Of a DNA stretch of 64,000 nucleotides, positions 8,812 to 16,727 are shown in pieces. Made by a program: the position numbers and the translations under genes. The stretch covers positions 1 through 64,000 of the forward strand of contig CAYQQQ010000021.1 of the NCBI GenBank assembly GCA_964420125.1. The letters are read 5' to 3'. Under the pieces are notes generated by a model. It searched no databases. It was not told where the DNA came from and saw only the letters and a program-made list of their open reading frames with translations. Source of the stretch: CAYQQQ01 sp964420125 (GTDB lineage Bacteria > Actinomycetota > Acidimicrobiia > Acidimicrobiales > Microtrichaceae). Each line of letters opens with the position of its first letter. The stretch's first letter is position 1.

Positions 8812-9156
8812 ATGTTGGGTAGCACGAAGGATCTTCTCGACAGGACCGTGGAGCAGGCGCTGGAGCTCGCCAAGAGCGCCAACTCGGTGTTCCGCGGCCA
8901 CGACGACGTGGCGGTCGCCCTACCGGGCGGCATGTTCGGCCACGTGCACAAGGGTCGACTCGTCGGCTTCGGCCTCGAGCCGGTGGGGGACGTGGTGGTC
9001 GACTCCGATCGCCACGTGGAGCACCTCATCGACGGCGATCGGGGTCGTGTGCTCTGGGGTCGTGTGGCGGCGGTGGCCGGCGGTGCCGCTGCGGCCGCGT
9101 CGACGGTGGCCGGCGTGGTCACCGCGGTGGTGCTCGGTCGTCGTCGGCGCAGCTGA
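8812..9156 (+). CDS. Hypothetical protein with C-terminal membrane segment
   Basis: A 114-residue protein I do not recognise. The N-terminal two thirds is soluble and mixed, with a DVAVALPGGMFGHVHKGRLV stretch. The C-terminus is a small-residue hydrophobic segment (about residues 84-108, rich in Ala, Val and Gly) ending in RRRRS, a likely membrane helix with a cytoplasmic arginine anchor. A good ribosome site fixes the start. It sits between korB and the second OYE gene in the same direction, but with its own promoter. A stem-loop at 9174-9194 follows. Confidence 0.65.
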   Translation: MLGSTKDLLDRTVEQALELAKSANSVFRGHDDVAVALPGGMFGHVHKGRLVGFGLEPVGDVVVDSDRHVEHLIDGDRGRVLWGRVAAVAGGAAAAASTVAGVVTAVVLGRRRRS

Positions 9157-9173
9157 GGGCACCCGCGCGACCC

Positions 9174-9194
9174 GCGGATCCCTTGGGGGTCCGC
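9174..9194 (+). terminator. Possible stem-loop terminator
   Basis: GCGGATCCC and GGGGTCCGC flank a 3-nt loop, with one imperfect pair, 17 bases after the stop of the 114-residue gene. There is no U tract, as usual in very GC-rich genomes, so the role is tentative. Confidence 0.35.
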
Positions 9195-9254
9195 ACCTTG
9201 TGACCCATCGGCCGACTTCTCGCCACCGCGCCGGCACCCCTAGCGTTGCCGTCG

Positions 9255-11204
9255 ATGGCTGAGCGGCTCCTCTGGTCACCTCTGCAGATCGGTCCGGTCA
9301 CGGTGCGCAACCGCATCGTCTTCTCCGCGCACCTGACCAACTACGCGGAGGAGGGCCTGCCCACCGAGCGCCACGCCGCCTACTACGCCGAGCGGGCGGC
9401 CGGCGGTGCCGGCCTGATCATCACCGAGGAGCACTCCACCCATCCCACCGACTGGCCGTACGAGAAGCTCATCCACGGGTTCCACCGGGCGGCCATCGCC
9501 GGCTACCGACGCATCACCGAGGCGGTCCACCGGTACCGGGTGCCGATCTTCGCCCAGATCAACCACAACGGCGGCCAGGCGTCCTCCATGTACTCCCGCC
9601 TCCCGGTGTGGGCACCCTCCGCGGTCGCCGACCCCCTGTTCAAGGAGGTGCCCAAGGCGATCGACGTCGCGGAGATCGCCGAGGTGGTGGCCTCCTACGC
9701 CCGGGTGGCGGAGCACTGCGCCGAGGGCGGATTCGACGGCGTCGAGCTGCAGTGCTCGCACTCCTCCATCGTTCGAGGGTTCCTGTCGCCGGCCACCAAC
9801 CGGCGCAGCGACCTCTACGGGGGCTCGCTGGTCAACAGGGCACGTCTCCTCATGGAGGTCGTGGCGGCGGTGAGAGCTGCGATCGGCCCGGAGATGGCAC
9901 TTGGCGTCCGCCTCTGCGGCGACGAGCTGATCGCCGGAGGCACCACGATCGACGAAGCCGTGGAGGTGGCCCGCATGGTGGAGGGGGCAGGCCACGTCGA
10001 CTACATCAACACCTCGATCGGGGTGGCGACCGCCAGCCTCTTCATGATCGAGGCATCGATGCACGTGCCTCCCGGCTACGCCCTGTTCATACCCTCGGCC
10101 ATCCGCAAGGCGGTCGACCTCCCGGTCGTGGGTGTCGGTCGGTTCAAGGATCCCCTGCAGGCGGAGCGGGCGCTGAGCGAGGGCCACTGCGACCTGGTGG
10201 GGGTGGTGCGGGGGCAGATCGCGGATCCCGACTTCGTGGCCAAGGCCCGCTCCGGCCACACCGAGGACACCCGGCTCTGCCTCAGCTGCAATCAGGAGTG
10301 CGTGGGTCGCATGGGCCTCAACCGTTGGCTGGGCTGCATCGAGAACCCCCGCACCGGTCGGGAGCTCGACGGGGTGGGCCTGGCGCGACAGGTGAAGTTC
10401 CCACGTCGGGTGGTCGTGGTGGGTGCCGGCCCCGCAGGTCTGCAGGCGGCCATCGCTGCGGCCCGCAACGGCCATGCCGTCACGGTGCTGGAGCGCGAGC
10501 CGGCGGCGGGCGGCCAGGTGCGGCTGGCAGCCACGGTGCCCAACCGCGCCGAGCTCGGCGACCTGGTGCGCAACCAGCTCCACGAGTGCGCTCGCCTCGG
10601 CGTGAAGGTCGTACTGGGGGTCGACGCCGATCTCGACGCCGTGTGCCGCCACGAGCCCTCCGTGGTGGTGGTGGCCACGGGCTCCCGTCCGGCCCGGCCG
10701 TGGTGGGCCCCAGCGGAGGCCGAGTGGATCGTGGACGTGCGCGACGTGCTGGAGGGGCGTGCGCACCCCTCGGGTGAGGTCCTGGTGCTCGACGAGCTGG
10801 GCTTCCACCAGGCGACCTCGGTGGCCGAGCTGCTGGCGGACCGAGAGTGCCGTGTGGAGGTGGTCACACCGGGGATGGTGGTCGGCCAGGACCTCGGCGT
10901 CACCCTCGACCTGGAGAACTGGTGGATCCGGGCCACGGCCAAGGGGATCCGTCAGAGCACGGAGCTGGTCCCGATGCAGGTGACGGGCCGCGAGCTGCAC
11001 CTCCAGCACCACCCGAGCGGGGAGACGGTGCTGCGCCGGCCGGACTGGATCGTGCTGGCCGTCCCCCCCGAGCCGGTCGACGAGCTGTACGGAGCGCTGG
11101 TCGCCCGAGGCGTGCCGGCGCACCGTGTGGGTGACGCGCTGGCGCCGCGTCGGGCCCACGCCGCGGTGCTCGACGGCGAACGGGTGGGTGCCGCCCTGGT
11201 CTGA
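9255..11204 (+). CDS. FadH/Old Yellow Enzyme family oxidoreductase, mycofactocin-system type 2
   Basis: A 649-residue second FadH-like enzyme. The OYE barrel begins LLWSPLQIGPVTVRNRIVFS; the [4Fe-4S] ligands are Cys342, Cys345, Cys349 and Cys361; the FAD half begins VVVVGAGPAGLQAAIAAARNG. It shares layout with the gene at 3716 but is clearly divergent, as expected for the second mycofactocin-associated subfamily. The ATG at 9255 is chosen; an in-frame TTG at 9246 overlaps the likely -10 box TAGCGT (9241-9246), which argues for the ATG. Substrate unknown; the pair may act on different unsaturated carbonyl compounds. Confidence 0.82.
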   Translation: MAERLLWSPLQIGPVTVRNRIVFSAHLTNYAEEGLPTERHAAYYAERAAGGAGLIITEEHSTHPTDWPYEKLIHGFHRAAIAGYRRITEAVHRYRVPIFAQINHNGGQASSMYSRLPVWAPSAVADPLFKEVPKAIDVAEIAEVVASYARVAEHCAEGGFDGVELQCSHSSIVRGFLSPATNRRSDLYGGSLVNRARLLMEVVAAVRAAIGPEMALGVRLCGDELIAGGTTIDEAVEVARMVEGAGHVDYINTSIGVATASLFMIEASMHVPPGYALFIPSAIRKAVDLPVVGVGRFKDPLQAERALSEGHCDLVGVVRGQIADPDFVAKARSGHTEDTRLCLSCNQECVGRMGLNRWLGCIENPRTGRELDGVGLARQVKFPRRVVVVGAGPAGLQAAIAAARNGHAVTVLEREPAAGGQVRLAATVPNRAELGDLVRNQLHECARLGVKVVLGVDADLDAVCRHEPSVVVVATGSRPARPWWAPAEAEWIVDVRDVLEGRAHPSGEVLVLDELGFHQATSVAELLADRECRVEVVTPGMVVGQDLGVTLDLENWWIRATAKGIRQSTELVPMQVTGRELHLQHHPSGETVLRRPDWIVLAVPPEPVDELYGALVARGVPAHRVGDALAPRRAHAAVLDGERVGAALV

Positions 11205-11238
11205 CCCGCACCGCCGGCTGCGCTCCGGTGGTCCGCTC

Positions 11239-11315
11239 CGCCTTCGGGTCGACTCCGGAGGCGCAGAGCATGCGATGCGACCCGCTCGGCCCTCAGAGGT
11301 GATCCGAAGGCGCAG
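11239..11315. repeat. 77-nt palindromic repeat (copy A)
   Basis: This copy aligns without gaps to 54993-55069 and 61004-61080. The outer halves form an imperfect inverted repeat of about 25 bp (CGCCTTC... and ...GAAGGCG) around a variable loop with a conserved ATG. Read on the minus strand it supplies the last residues (APSDHL) and the TGA of the CDF gene at 11293-12045. Confidence 0.8.
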
Positions 11316-12045
11316 CGCCCCACGCGCCACCCCGGACCTCGTCACCACCACGGACCTCGTCACCACCACGGACCTCGTCACCACCACGGACCTCGTCACC
11401 GCAGCCGTCGTCGCAGGACTCGCCCGCCCAGGCCTCACGCCCTTCGGCCACGGCGAACCCGGCGATGACGAGGGCCGCCAGGGGATCCGCCCACCACCAG
11501 CCCAGAGCGGCGTTGGCGACCAGCCCCACCAGCAGCGCCGCCGACAGCCAGGCGCACAGCAGGGTCTCCTTGGCGTCCGCTCGCAGCGTCGATGAACCGA
11601 GGCGCCGGGCGACGCGCCGCTTGGCCACCGCCAGTGCGGGCATCACCACCAGTGACGCCGCGGCCAACGCGATCCCGATCGGCGACGCCTCGACGGATGC
11701 GTCGCCGAGGACCAGGTCGCGCACGGCTGCCGACGTCACGTAGAGCGCCAGCACGAAGAAGGTCACGGCGATCCACCGCAGCGCGCGTCGTTCCCTCTCC
11801 TCGTCGTGGCCACCGCGCAGCTCGAGTCGGAACTGCCACACCACCACCGCGGCGGAGGCCACCTCCACGATCGAGTCGAACCCGAAGGCCACGAGCGCCG
11901 GCGAGCCGGCGGTGGTGCCCGCTCCCACGGCCACGGCCGCCTCGAGGACGTTCCAGGCGATGGTGAGTGCGGCGAGCCACATGCCCCGGCGGACGAGGCC
12001 GGCCGGTCGCTGCACCCTCGCGGCCGAGGAGCCTGCCGCGGTCAT
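11293..12045 (-). CDS. Cation diffusion facilitator family transporter (short type)
   Basis: A 250-residue membrane protein of the cation efflux superfamily with about five to six helices. The metal-site helices carry FGFDSIVEVASAAVVV and DAKETLLCAWLSAALL, with acidic residues in place of the usual His pair, so its metal preference may differ from its neighbour. It lacks the long C-terminal cytoplasmic domain. The tail instead has a GDEVRG hexapeptide repeated about four times (18-bp DNA units, 11334-11400) and then a short end encoded by a palindromic repeat. Its ATG at 12045 overlaps the stop of the upstream CDF gene, placing it third in the cmtR-like operon. Confidence 0.75.
   Translation of the reverse strand: MTAAGSSAARVQRPAGLVRRGMWLAALTIAWNVLEAAVAVGAGTTAGSPALVAFGFDSIVEVASAAVVVWQFRLELRGGHDEERERRALRWIAVTFFVLALYVTSAAVRDLVLGDASVEASPIGIALAAASLVVMPALAVAKRRVARRLGSSTLRADAKETLLCAWLSAALLVGLVANAALGWWWADPLAALVIAGFAVAEGREAWAGESCDDGCGDEVRGGDEVRGGDEVRGGDEVRGGAWGAAPSDHL
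11334..11400. repeat. 18-bp tandem repeat inside the CDF gene
   Basis: Three full and one partial unit of GGACCTCGTCACCACCAC. On the coding (minus) strand each unit encodes one GDEVRG-type hexapeptide, so copy-number change keeps the frame. It lies directly beside a 77-nt palindromic repeat. Confidence 0.85.
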
Positions 12046-12998
12046 GGTGCCGGGACCGAGGTCGGCTTGGTTGACGGTTCCGGGGTGAGGGCCGGCGCGA
12101 CGTGGTCGGGGTCCGTGCAGTCGTGGCACTCGGGTTCGAAGGTGGCGTGGCCGATTCGGAATCGTGTGGCGAGCAGCTCCCGGCACTCGTCGGCGACCTC
12201 CTGTGCCCGGTGGAGATCGGTGCCGGGCTCGAGCTCGAGGTGGGCGGTCAGGGCGGCGTGCTGGGAGTCGATGCCCCAGATGTGGAGGTGGTGGGCGGAC
12301 TGGACGCCGTCCACCGCAGCCAGCACTTCGGCCACCTCGTTCGGGTCGATCCCGGAGGGCGTCGACTCCAACAGCAGGGCCACAGTGTCGCGCAGGAGGT
12401 GCCACACGCCGGCGAGCACCAGCAAGGAGATCAGGATCGAGGCCACCGGGTCCGCCCAGGCGGCGTCGAACCAGGCGATGGCACCGGCGGCGACCAGCAC
12501 CCCCAGCGATCCGAGTGCGTCGGCGGCGAGGTGCCAGAAGGCGGCGCGCACGTTCAGGCTGCGGTCGCCGGCGCGGTCGAGGTACCAGGCGCTGCCGCCG
12601 TTGACCACCAGTCCGAGCGCGCCGATGATCGCCAGCGGGAGCGGGTCGAGCGTCGGAGCGTCGCCCAGGCGCTCCACGGCCTCGACGACGACCCAGGCTG
12701 TGAGCGCCAGCAGGACCGTGCCGTTGAGGAGCGCGGCCAGCACCTCGGTGCGGGCCAGGCCGTAGCTGCGGCGCGGGGTGGCAGGCCGTGCGGCGAGGTG
12801 CTGGCCGGCGAGGGCGATCACCAACGCCACCACGTCGGAGGCGTTGTGCAGCGAGTCCGACAGCAGTGCCAGAGAGCCGATGGCGAGGCCCACCACCACC
12901 TGCGCCGCCAGCAGCACGGTGTTGGCGGCGATGGCGAACACCAGCGCGCCCCGGCTGGCGGCGCGGTGTGCGTGCGGTGCCGGATCCGTGTCGGTCAC
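12042..12998 (-). CDS. CzcD/ZnT-type cation diffusion facilitator
   Basis: A 318-residue inner-membrane divalent-metal/proton antiporter. The two transport-site motifs, DSLHNASDVV (about residue 50) and HLAADALGS (about 160-168), have the His and Asp pattern of Zn/Cd/Co exporters. Six helices are followed by a cytoplasmic ferredoxin-like domain (HHLHIWGIDSQHAALTAHL) and a Cys/His tail, ECHDCTDPDH, that could bind metal. The start is GTG at 12998, overlapping the regulator stop by four bases. A metal-induced efflux pump is the natural reading from the linked CmtR-like sensor. Confidence 0.88.
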   Translation of the reverse strand: MTDTDPAPHAHRAASRGALVFAIAANTVLLAAQVVVGLAIGSLALLSDSLHNASDVVALVIALAGQHLAARPATPRRSYGLARTEVLAALLNGTVLLALTAWVVVEAVERLGDAPTLDPLPLAIIGALGLVVNGGSAWYLDRAGDRSLNVRAAFWHLAADALGSLGVLVAAGAIAWFDAAWADPVASILISLLVLAGVWHLLRDTVALLLESTPSGIDPNEVAEVLAAVDGVQSAHHLHIWGIDSQHAALTAHLELEPGTDLHRAQEVADECRELLATRFRIGHATFEPECHDCTDPDHVAPALTPEPSTKPTSVPAP

Positions 12999-13318
12999 GA
13001 CCGCTGCTCGGCGTGCTCGCAGCCGTCCGTCGGTGTCAGGGCGGCGGCGCAGAGGTCCTCCAGGGCGTGGGCCAGACGGGGATCGCTCAGGCGATAGCGC
13101 ACCCGGCGGCCGTCGGGTTCCCCGACGACGAGGCCGCACCCCTTGAGGCAGGCCAGGTGGTTCGACACGTTCGGGCGTCCCAGCCCGAGCCGGTCGGCCA
13201 GCTCGGAGGGGTAGGCCGGCCCGTCGAGCAGCGCCACCAGCAAGCGCCGCCGGGTGTCGTCGGCCAGGGCGGTTCCCACCCTGCCGAGGGCGTCCAGGTC
13301 CACCGAGGTCGTCGACAC
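12995..13318 (-). CDS. cmtR: ArsR/SmtB family metal sensor, CmtR-like (Cd/Pb)
   Basis: A 107-residue winged-helix repressor. From the GTG at 13318 it lines up without gaps with mycobacterial CmtR as I remember it: the LVALLDG segment, then RPNVSNHLACLKGCGLV with Cys57 and Cys61, the two cadmium ligands of CmtR, and Cys100 near the third CmtR ligand (Cys102). The residue at CmtR Cys4 is Thr. Family members bind DNA without metal and release it on Cd(II) or Pb(II), freeing the efflux genes that follow in overlap. A GTG 15 bases upstream is possible, but the -10 box spacing and the CmtR alignment favour 13318. Confidence 0.85.
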   Translation of the reverse strand: MSTTSVDLDALGRVGTALADDTRRRLLVALLDGPAYPSELADRLGLGRPNVSNHLACLKGCGLVVGEPDGRRVRYRLSDPRLAHALEDLCAAALTPTDGCEHAEQRS

Positions 13319-13324
13319 GCCTCC

Positions 13325-13361
13325 ACGATCCACCCTCCGGTGAGTTCAGTCAACCCTGAAC
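13325..13361 (-). promoter_or_regulatory. Promoter and palindromic operator of the cmtR-like operon
   Basis: On the minus strand TTGACT (13348-13353) and GATCGT (13325-13330) are spaced by 17 bases, and the GTG start follows after six more, giving leaderless transcription. The palindrome GTTCAG-N6-CTGAAC at 13344-13361 covers the -35 box and is a likely site for autoregulation by the ArsR-family protein. Confidence 0.65.
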
Positions 13362-13411
13362 TGTCGTGGCGACGGGCGCGAGGGCTGGCCGGCGCTGGTC
13401 TGCGCCCTCGG

Positions 13412-14125
13412 TCACCCCATCCGATCGAGCGTCGCCAGCAGGTCCCGCAGCAGCGCATCGAACAGCCGGGCGCCCTCCCGGGAGTCGGCGCCGCTCGGGT
13501 CGCCCAGCACGCCGTTGGGGCTCACCGCCGCCACTCCCTCCGTGCGGAGCTGCTCGGCGATCTCGCGGAGGGGGGCCGACGAGCCGGCGGCCGCTGCCGC
13601 TGTGCGGACCCGAGCCCCATCGAGGTGCAGGAGCAGCGAGGTCTCGGTGCGCCCTGCGTGGAGGTCCCCTCCTTCCACCCGGACGTGCCACACCGCCGCC
13701 GGCCGGCCCTCCGTCGCCAGCCGGCGGGTCGCGAGCTCGAGGGCTCGCAGGTTGCCCCCATGGGCGTTGACGAAAAGGACGCCCCCGAAGCCGGTCGGCT
13801 CCTCTCCGCCCATGGAGCGCCTCGGCCCGCCGGCCATCGGCGTGGCGCTGCGAGCGAGCTCCACCGCCACCTCGCACAGCACCTCGGTGCCGATCGAGAG
13901 CGTGCCGGGGAAGCCACGGTGCTCGCCGGAGGCCCCGATGGCGATCGCCGGAGCCACCAGCACCCCGCTTCGGGCCTCGGCGGCGGCATCGGCCAGCGCC
14001 TGGGCGATGCGCGTGTCGGTGTCGAGGGGGAGGTGCGGACCGTGCTGCTCGCAGCTGCCGACCGGCACCAGCAGCACGGCGTCCCGGGGCACCAGCGGCC
14101 AGCAGCGGTCCGCCAGCCGGATCAG
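13412..14125 (-). CDS. mftE: Mycofactocin biosynthesis creatininase-family peptidase MftE
   Basis: A 237-residue metal-dependent amidohydrolase of the creatininase family. In mycofactocin maturation MftE cleaves the MftC-modified MftA precursor to release the C-terminal Val-Tyr-derived unit. Metal-site segments are PVGSCEQHGPHLPLDTDTRI and the Glu/His stretch VLFVNAHGGNLRALELA; ASGEHRGFPGTLSIG is also typical. No ATG or GTG precedes the conserved start. The CTG at 14125 overlaps the etfB TGA as CTGA, like the ATGA overlaps of the other genes in this operon, and retains the LADRCWPLV segment that matches MftE relatives. A GTG at 14077 is the fallback. Being last in an etf/fix operon, away from other mft genes, is unusual. 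Confidence 0.8.
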   Translation of the reverse strand: MIRLADRCWPLVPRDAVLLVPVGSCEQHGPHLPLDTDTRIAQALADAAAEARSGVLVAPAIAIGASGEHRGFPGTLSIGTEVLCEVAVELARSATPMAGGPRRSMGGEEPTGFGGVLFVNAHGGNLRALELATRRLATEGRPAAVWHVRVEGGDLHAGRTETSLLLHLDGARVRTAAAAAGSSAPLREIAEQLRTEGVAAVSPNGVLGDPSGADSREGARLFDALLRDLLATLDRMG

Positions 14126-15075
14126 CGGGGGGCCCCGTGGCGCTCGTCGGCGGAGCCGTTCGGATCGAGGTCCAGGGTCGCGGCCCTCGGGAGGGGTTCC
14201 AGGTAGCCCCAGGCGACGAGCTGATCGAGGAGCAGCCGTGCCGCGTCGGCCGGCTCGGCCTCCACGGTGCGTGGCGGGGTGCGGTCGACGAGCGCGCCGG
14301 TGAGCGCCACCACCCGTTCGAAGGCGGTGCCTCCCGCTGGGGCCGGCAGCACCCGTGCCCGTGGTCGCCACGGTCGCAGTCGGGGCGGTTCCACGTGGCC
14401 CTCGAGGCGCCGGTGCCGGCGCTCGAGCCTCGGCGAGCCCGCCGAGTCCATCGAAGGGCCCAAGGGCGCCCGACGCAGGGTCGCGGCGGCCCCTTCCACG
14501 GACAGCACGCACGGGGGTGCCACCTCGAGCACCTCGCGCCGTCCGCCGTCGAGGCGACGGACGGCCCGCACCGCCCCGTTCGCGCCCACGTCGAGCTCGA
14601 TGAGCCCCAACGCCTGCCCGGCATCGAGGTGGTGGGCGAGCAGGGCGGGCACCGCTCCGGAACCACGGTCGTAGGAGAGGTCGCCGCACACCACCACCCC
14701 CGCTCCCAGGTCGCCGGCGCCCAGCACCGGAGCGAGCACGTCGGCGGTGAGCGAGGAGTCCTGCTCGGTGGAGTGGTCGATGCGCACCACCCGGGCCGCC
14801 CCGGCCGCCCCCAGGGCGGCCAGCGTGCCCTCGGCCTGCGGGGGGCCGGCGCACACGAGCACGCACTCCGCCCCCCAGTGCTCCGCCAGGCGGAGCGCGG
14901 TCTCCAGCGCGGCCTCGTCGGCGGGGGAGAACCCTCCACCTCGGGAGGAGGGCACCAGGTGGCCGTGGACCGGGTCGATCTCCGGACGCAGGTCGACGAA
15001 CTTCACGCAGGCGGCCACGACTTCCACCCGGTGGACCGCTCCAGGACGCGGGGAGGAGGTGTCCACCGTCGTCAC
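14122..15075 (-). CDS. Mycofactocin-associated electron transfer flavoprotein, beta subunit
   Basis: A 317-residue ETF-beta homologue, longer than ordinary EtfB (about 260). The AMP/FAD-binding fold shows ACVKFVDLRPEIDP at the start and CGDLSYDRGSGAVPALLAHH (about 145-165). The last 75 residues, which are rich in Arg and then acidic, have no ETF counterpart. The subunit pairs with the alpha subunit at 16724-17656 to move electrons from dehydrogenases to the FixC-like quinone oxidoreductase. It starts 9 bases after fixX and ends in overlap with mftE. Divergent ETF pairs of this kind are known to travel with mycofactocin genes. Confidence 0.8.
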   Translation of the reverse strand: MTTVDTSSPRPGAVHRVEVVAACVKFVDLRPEIDPVHGHLVPSSRGGGFSPADEAALETALRLAEHWGAECVLVCAGPPQAEGTLAALGAAGAARVVRIDHSTEQDSSLTADVLAPVLGAGDLGAGVVVCGDLSYDRGSGAVPALLAHHLDAGQALGLIELDVGANGAVRAVRRLDGGRREVLEVAPPCVLSVEGAAATLRRAPLGPSMDSAGSPRLERRHRRLEGHVEPPRLRPWRPRARVLPAPAGGTAFERVVALTGALVDRTPPRTVEAEPADAARLLLDQLVAWGYLEPLPRAATLDLDPNGSADERHGAPR

Positions 15076-15084
15076 CGGCAGACC

Positions 15085-15429
15085 TCAGGATCGGTGGAAC
15101 ACGACACCGTGGCCGCCTTCGGGGTAGGTCCAGGTGAGGGCACCCTCCTCGTTGCACACGAGGTAGCAGGTGCCGCACTCGAAGCACTGCTCGTAGTTGA
15201 ACACGATGCCGCCGTCCGAGGTCGGCACGAAGAGGTTCGCGGGGCAGGCGGTGATGCACCCACGTGTGGAGCAGTCGCGGCAGTGGGAGTCGTCCAGGGT
15301 GATGTGGGCGCGGTCGTGCACCCGGAACTCGACGGTGGCCATGCGGGCCTCGAAGGAGATCTCCGGGTACGCCACCCGGCGTTCGGGCGTGGGCCGGCGC
15401 CAGGTGGGAGCGGGGGAGGGGGAGCTCAT
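15085..15429 (-). CDS. fixX: FixX-like ferredoxin
   Basis: A 114-residue ferredoxin-like protein. Cysteines group as CRDCSTRGCITACP (about residues 49-62) and CFECGTCYLVC (about 80-90), the pattern of FixX and of the C-terminal cluster domain of ETF:ubiquinone oxidoreductase. It should sit on the FixC-like flavoprotein and relay electrons from ETF towards quinone or from a bifurcating complex. The ATG overlaps the fixC stop (ATGA). An N-terminal 30-residue extension, rich in Pro and Arg, is not conserved in FixX generally. Confidence 0.85.
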   Translation of the reverse strand: MSSPSPAPTWRRPTPERRVAYPEISFEARMATVEFRVHDRAHITLDDSHCRDCSTRGCITACPANLFVPTSDGGIVFNYEQCFECGTCYLVCNEEGALTWTYPEGGHGVVFHRS

Positions 15430-16727
15430 CCGAAGGTCCTCATCGCCCGGAGGCCTTCTCGTGCGGCGGCGGTGAGCCGGATCCCGTGGCGCTTCATCTC
15501 CTCGCGCAGGATGCGGCGCAGTCCGGGCTTCGGCTCCGGGTTGTCGACGTGGAACATGCGCTCGGCGACGTCGCAGACCAGCCCCGGCACGCGACGCTGG
15601 ACGAGGTCGCCCATGAGGAGGTGCGGCGCATCGCGCAGACGGCGGTGGTCGGCCATCACGAAGCTCGACTCGAGTCGGGCACGGTAGCCCCCCAGCCCGA
15701 CCGCCGAGGTGTCCCCGTTGACCAGCGCCCGGTGGGCGGCACGCCCTGCGGCCGCTCCGGAGCCGATGGCGAAGTTCACCCCTTCGAGCCAGATGCCCGC
15801 AGCGAGGCACATCGCCGCGGCGTCGCCGGCCACGAGGATCCCCTCGCCCACCGGTTCGGGCATCATGTCGAGGCCCGCCTCGGGGATGACGTGCGCCGAG
15901 TACTCCTTCACCTCGCCGCCCTCGACCAGCGGGGCGATCGCCGGGTGGGCCTTCAGCCGGCCCAGCAGCTCCTCGGGGCGGGTGTCGCCGGCAGCGAGGG
16001 CGGGCAGCGACAGGACGAGCCCGACCGCCACCGTGTCGAGGTTGGTGTAGACGAACCCCCCGCCGGGTATGCCCCCGGTGCAACCGACGATCTCGATGTC
16101 GACGCCGTGGTCGCCGCGCACGCCGAAGCGCTCGTCGATCACCTGGCGGGGCAGCGCGATGGTCTCCTTCACCCCGAGGGTGTACCGGGCGGCGGACACC
16201 TCCCGGTACAGGCCCGCCTCCTTGGCGAGGAAGGAGTTCACACCGTCGCAGGCGATCACCACCCGAGCGCACAGGTCGCCGTCGGGGCGATCTGTGCGTA
16301 CGCCCAGCACCCGCTCGCCGTCGCGCAGCAGTCCGGTGGCGGTGGTCGAGCACACCAGCGTGGCGCCGGCCGCCACCGCCTGCTCGGCCAGCCAGGCGTC
16401 GAAGTCGGGACGGTAGGCGGTGGCGCCGTTGTGGGGCGGGCGACCCCAGGCCTCGCTGCGGTAGTCCACCGTGACCGCCTGGTCGGCGGTCATCAGCATC
16501 GTGGAGCGCCGCGTGACCCAGCGCTGCACCGGGGCCTGCTCCCACCACCGGGGGATCAGCCCGTCGAGGATCCGCCCGTAGATCACGCCGCCGTACATGT
16601 TCTTGGAACCGGGGAACGGACCTCGCTCCAGGAGCAGCACCGAGTGGCCGGCGCGCGCCAGCTCCAGGGCGGCAGCGGAGCCGGCGGGGCCGGCGCCGAC
16701 GACCACGGCGTCGAGCGGCTCGCTCAC
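15426..16727 (-). CDS. fixC: FixC/ETF-quinone oxidoreductase family flavoprotein
   Basis: A 433-residue FAD-dependent oxidoreductase of the geranylgeranyl-reductase/FixC group. The dinucleotide fold is VVVGAGPAGSAAALELARAG at residue 8, the substrate/FAD segment RGPFPGSKNMYGGVIYG follows, and the second FAD motif is GILVAGDAAAMCLA (about 310). Like FixC it lacks the cluster domain, which is supplied by the next gene, fixX. Role: membrane-associated transfer of electrons from ETF to quinone. The GTG start overlaps the etfA stop. Confidence 0.85.
   Translation of the reverse strand: MSEPLDAVVVGAGPAGSAAALELARAGHSVLLLERGPFPGSKNMYGGVIYGRILDGLIPRWWEQAPVQRWVTRRSTMLMTADQAVTVDYRSEAWGRPPHNGATAYRPDFDAWLAEQAVAAGATLVCSTTATGLLRDGERVLGVRTDRPDGDLCARVVIACDGVNSFLAKEAGLYREVSAARYTLGVKETIALPRQVIDERFGVRGDHGVDIEIVGCTGGIPGGGFVYTNLDTVAVGLVLSLPALAAGDTRPEELLGRLKAHPAIAPLVEGGEVKEYSAHVIPEAGLDMMPEPVGEGILVAGDAAAMCLAAGIWLEGVNFAIGSGAAAGRAAHRALVNGDTSAVGLGGYRARLESSFVMADHRRLRDAPHLLMGDLVQRRVPGLVCDVAERMFHVDNPEPKPGLRRILREEMKRHGIRLTAAAREGLRAMRTFG

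Noticed and set aside
11334..11400. 18-bp tandem array that might be taken for a CRISPR
   Set aside because: Units are contiguous without spacers and encode an in-frame GDEVRG repeat. The same applies to 30640-30711 (PPGYGQ).
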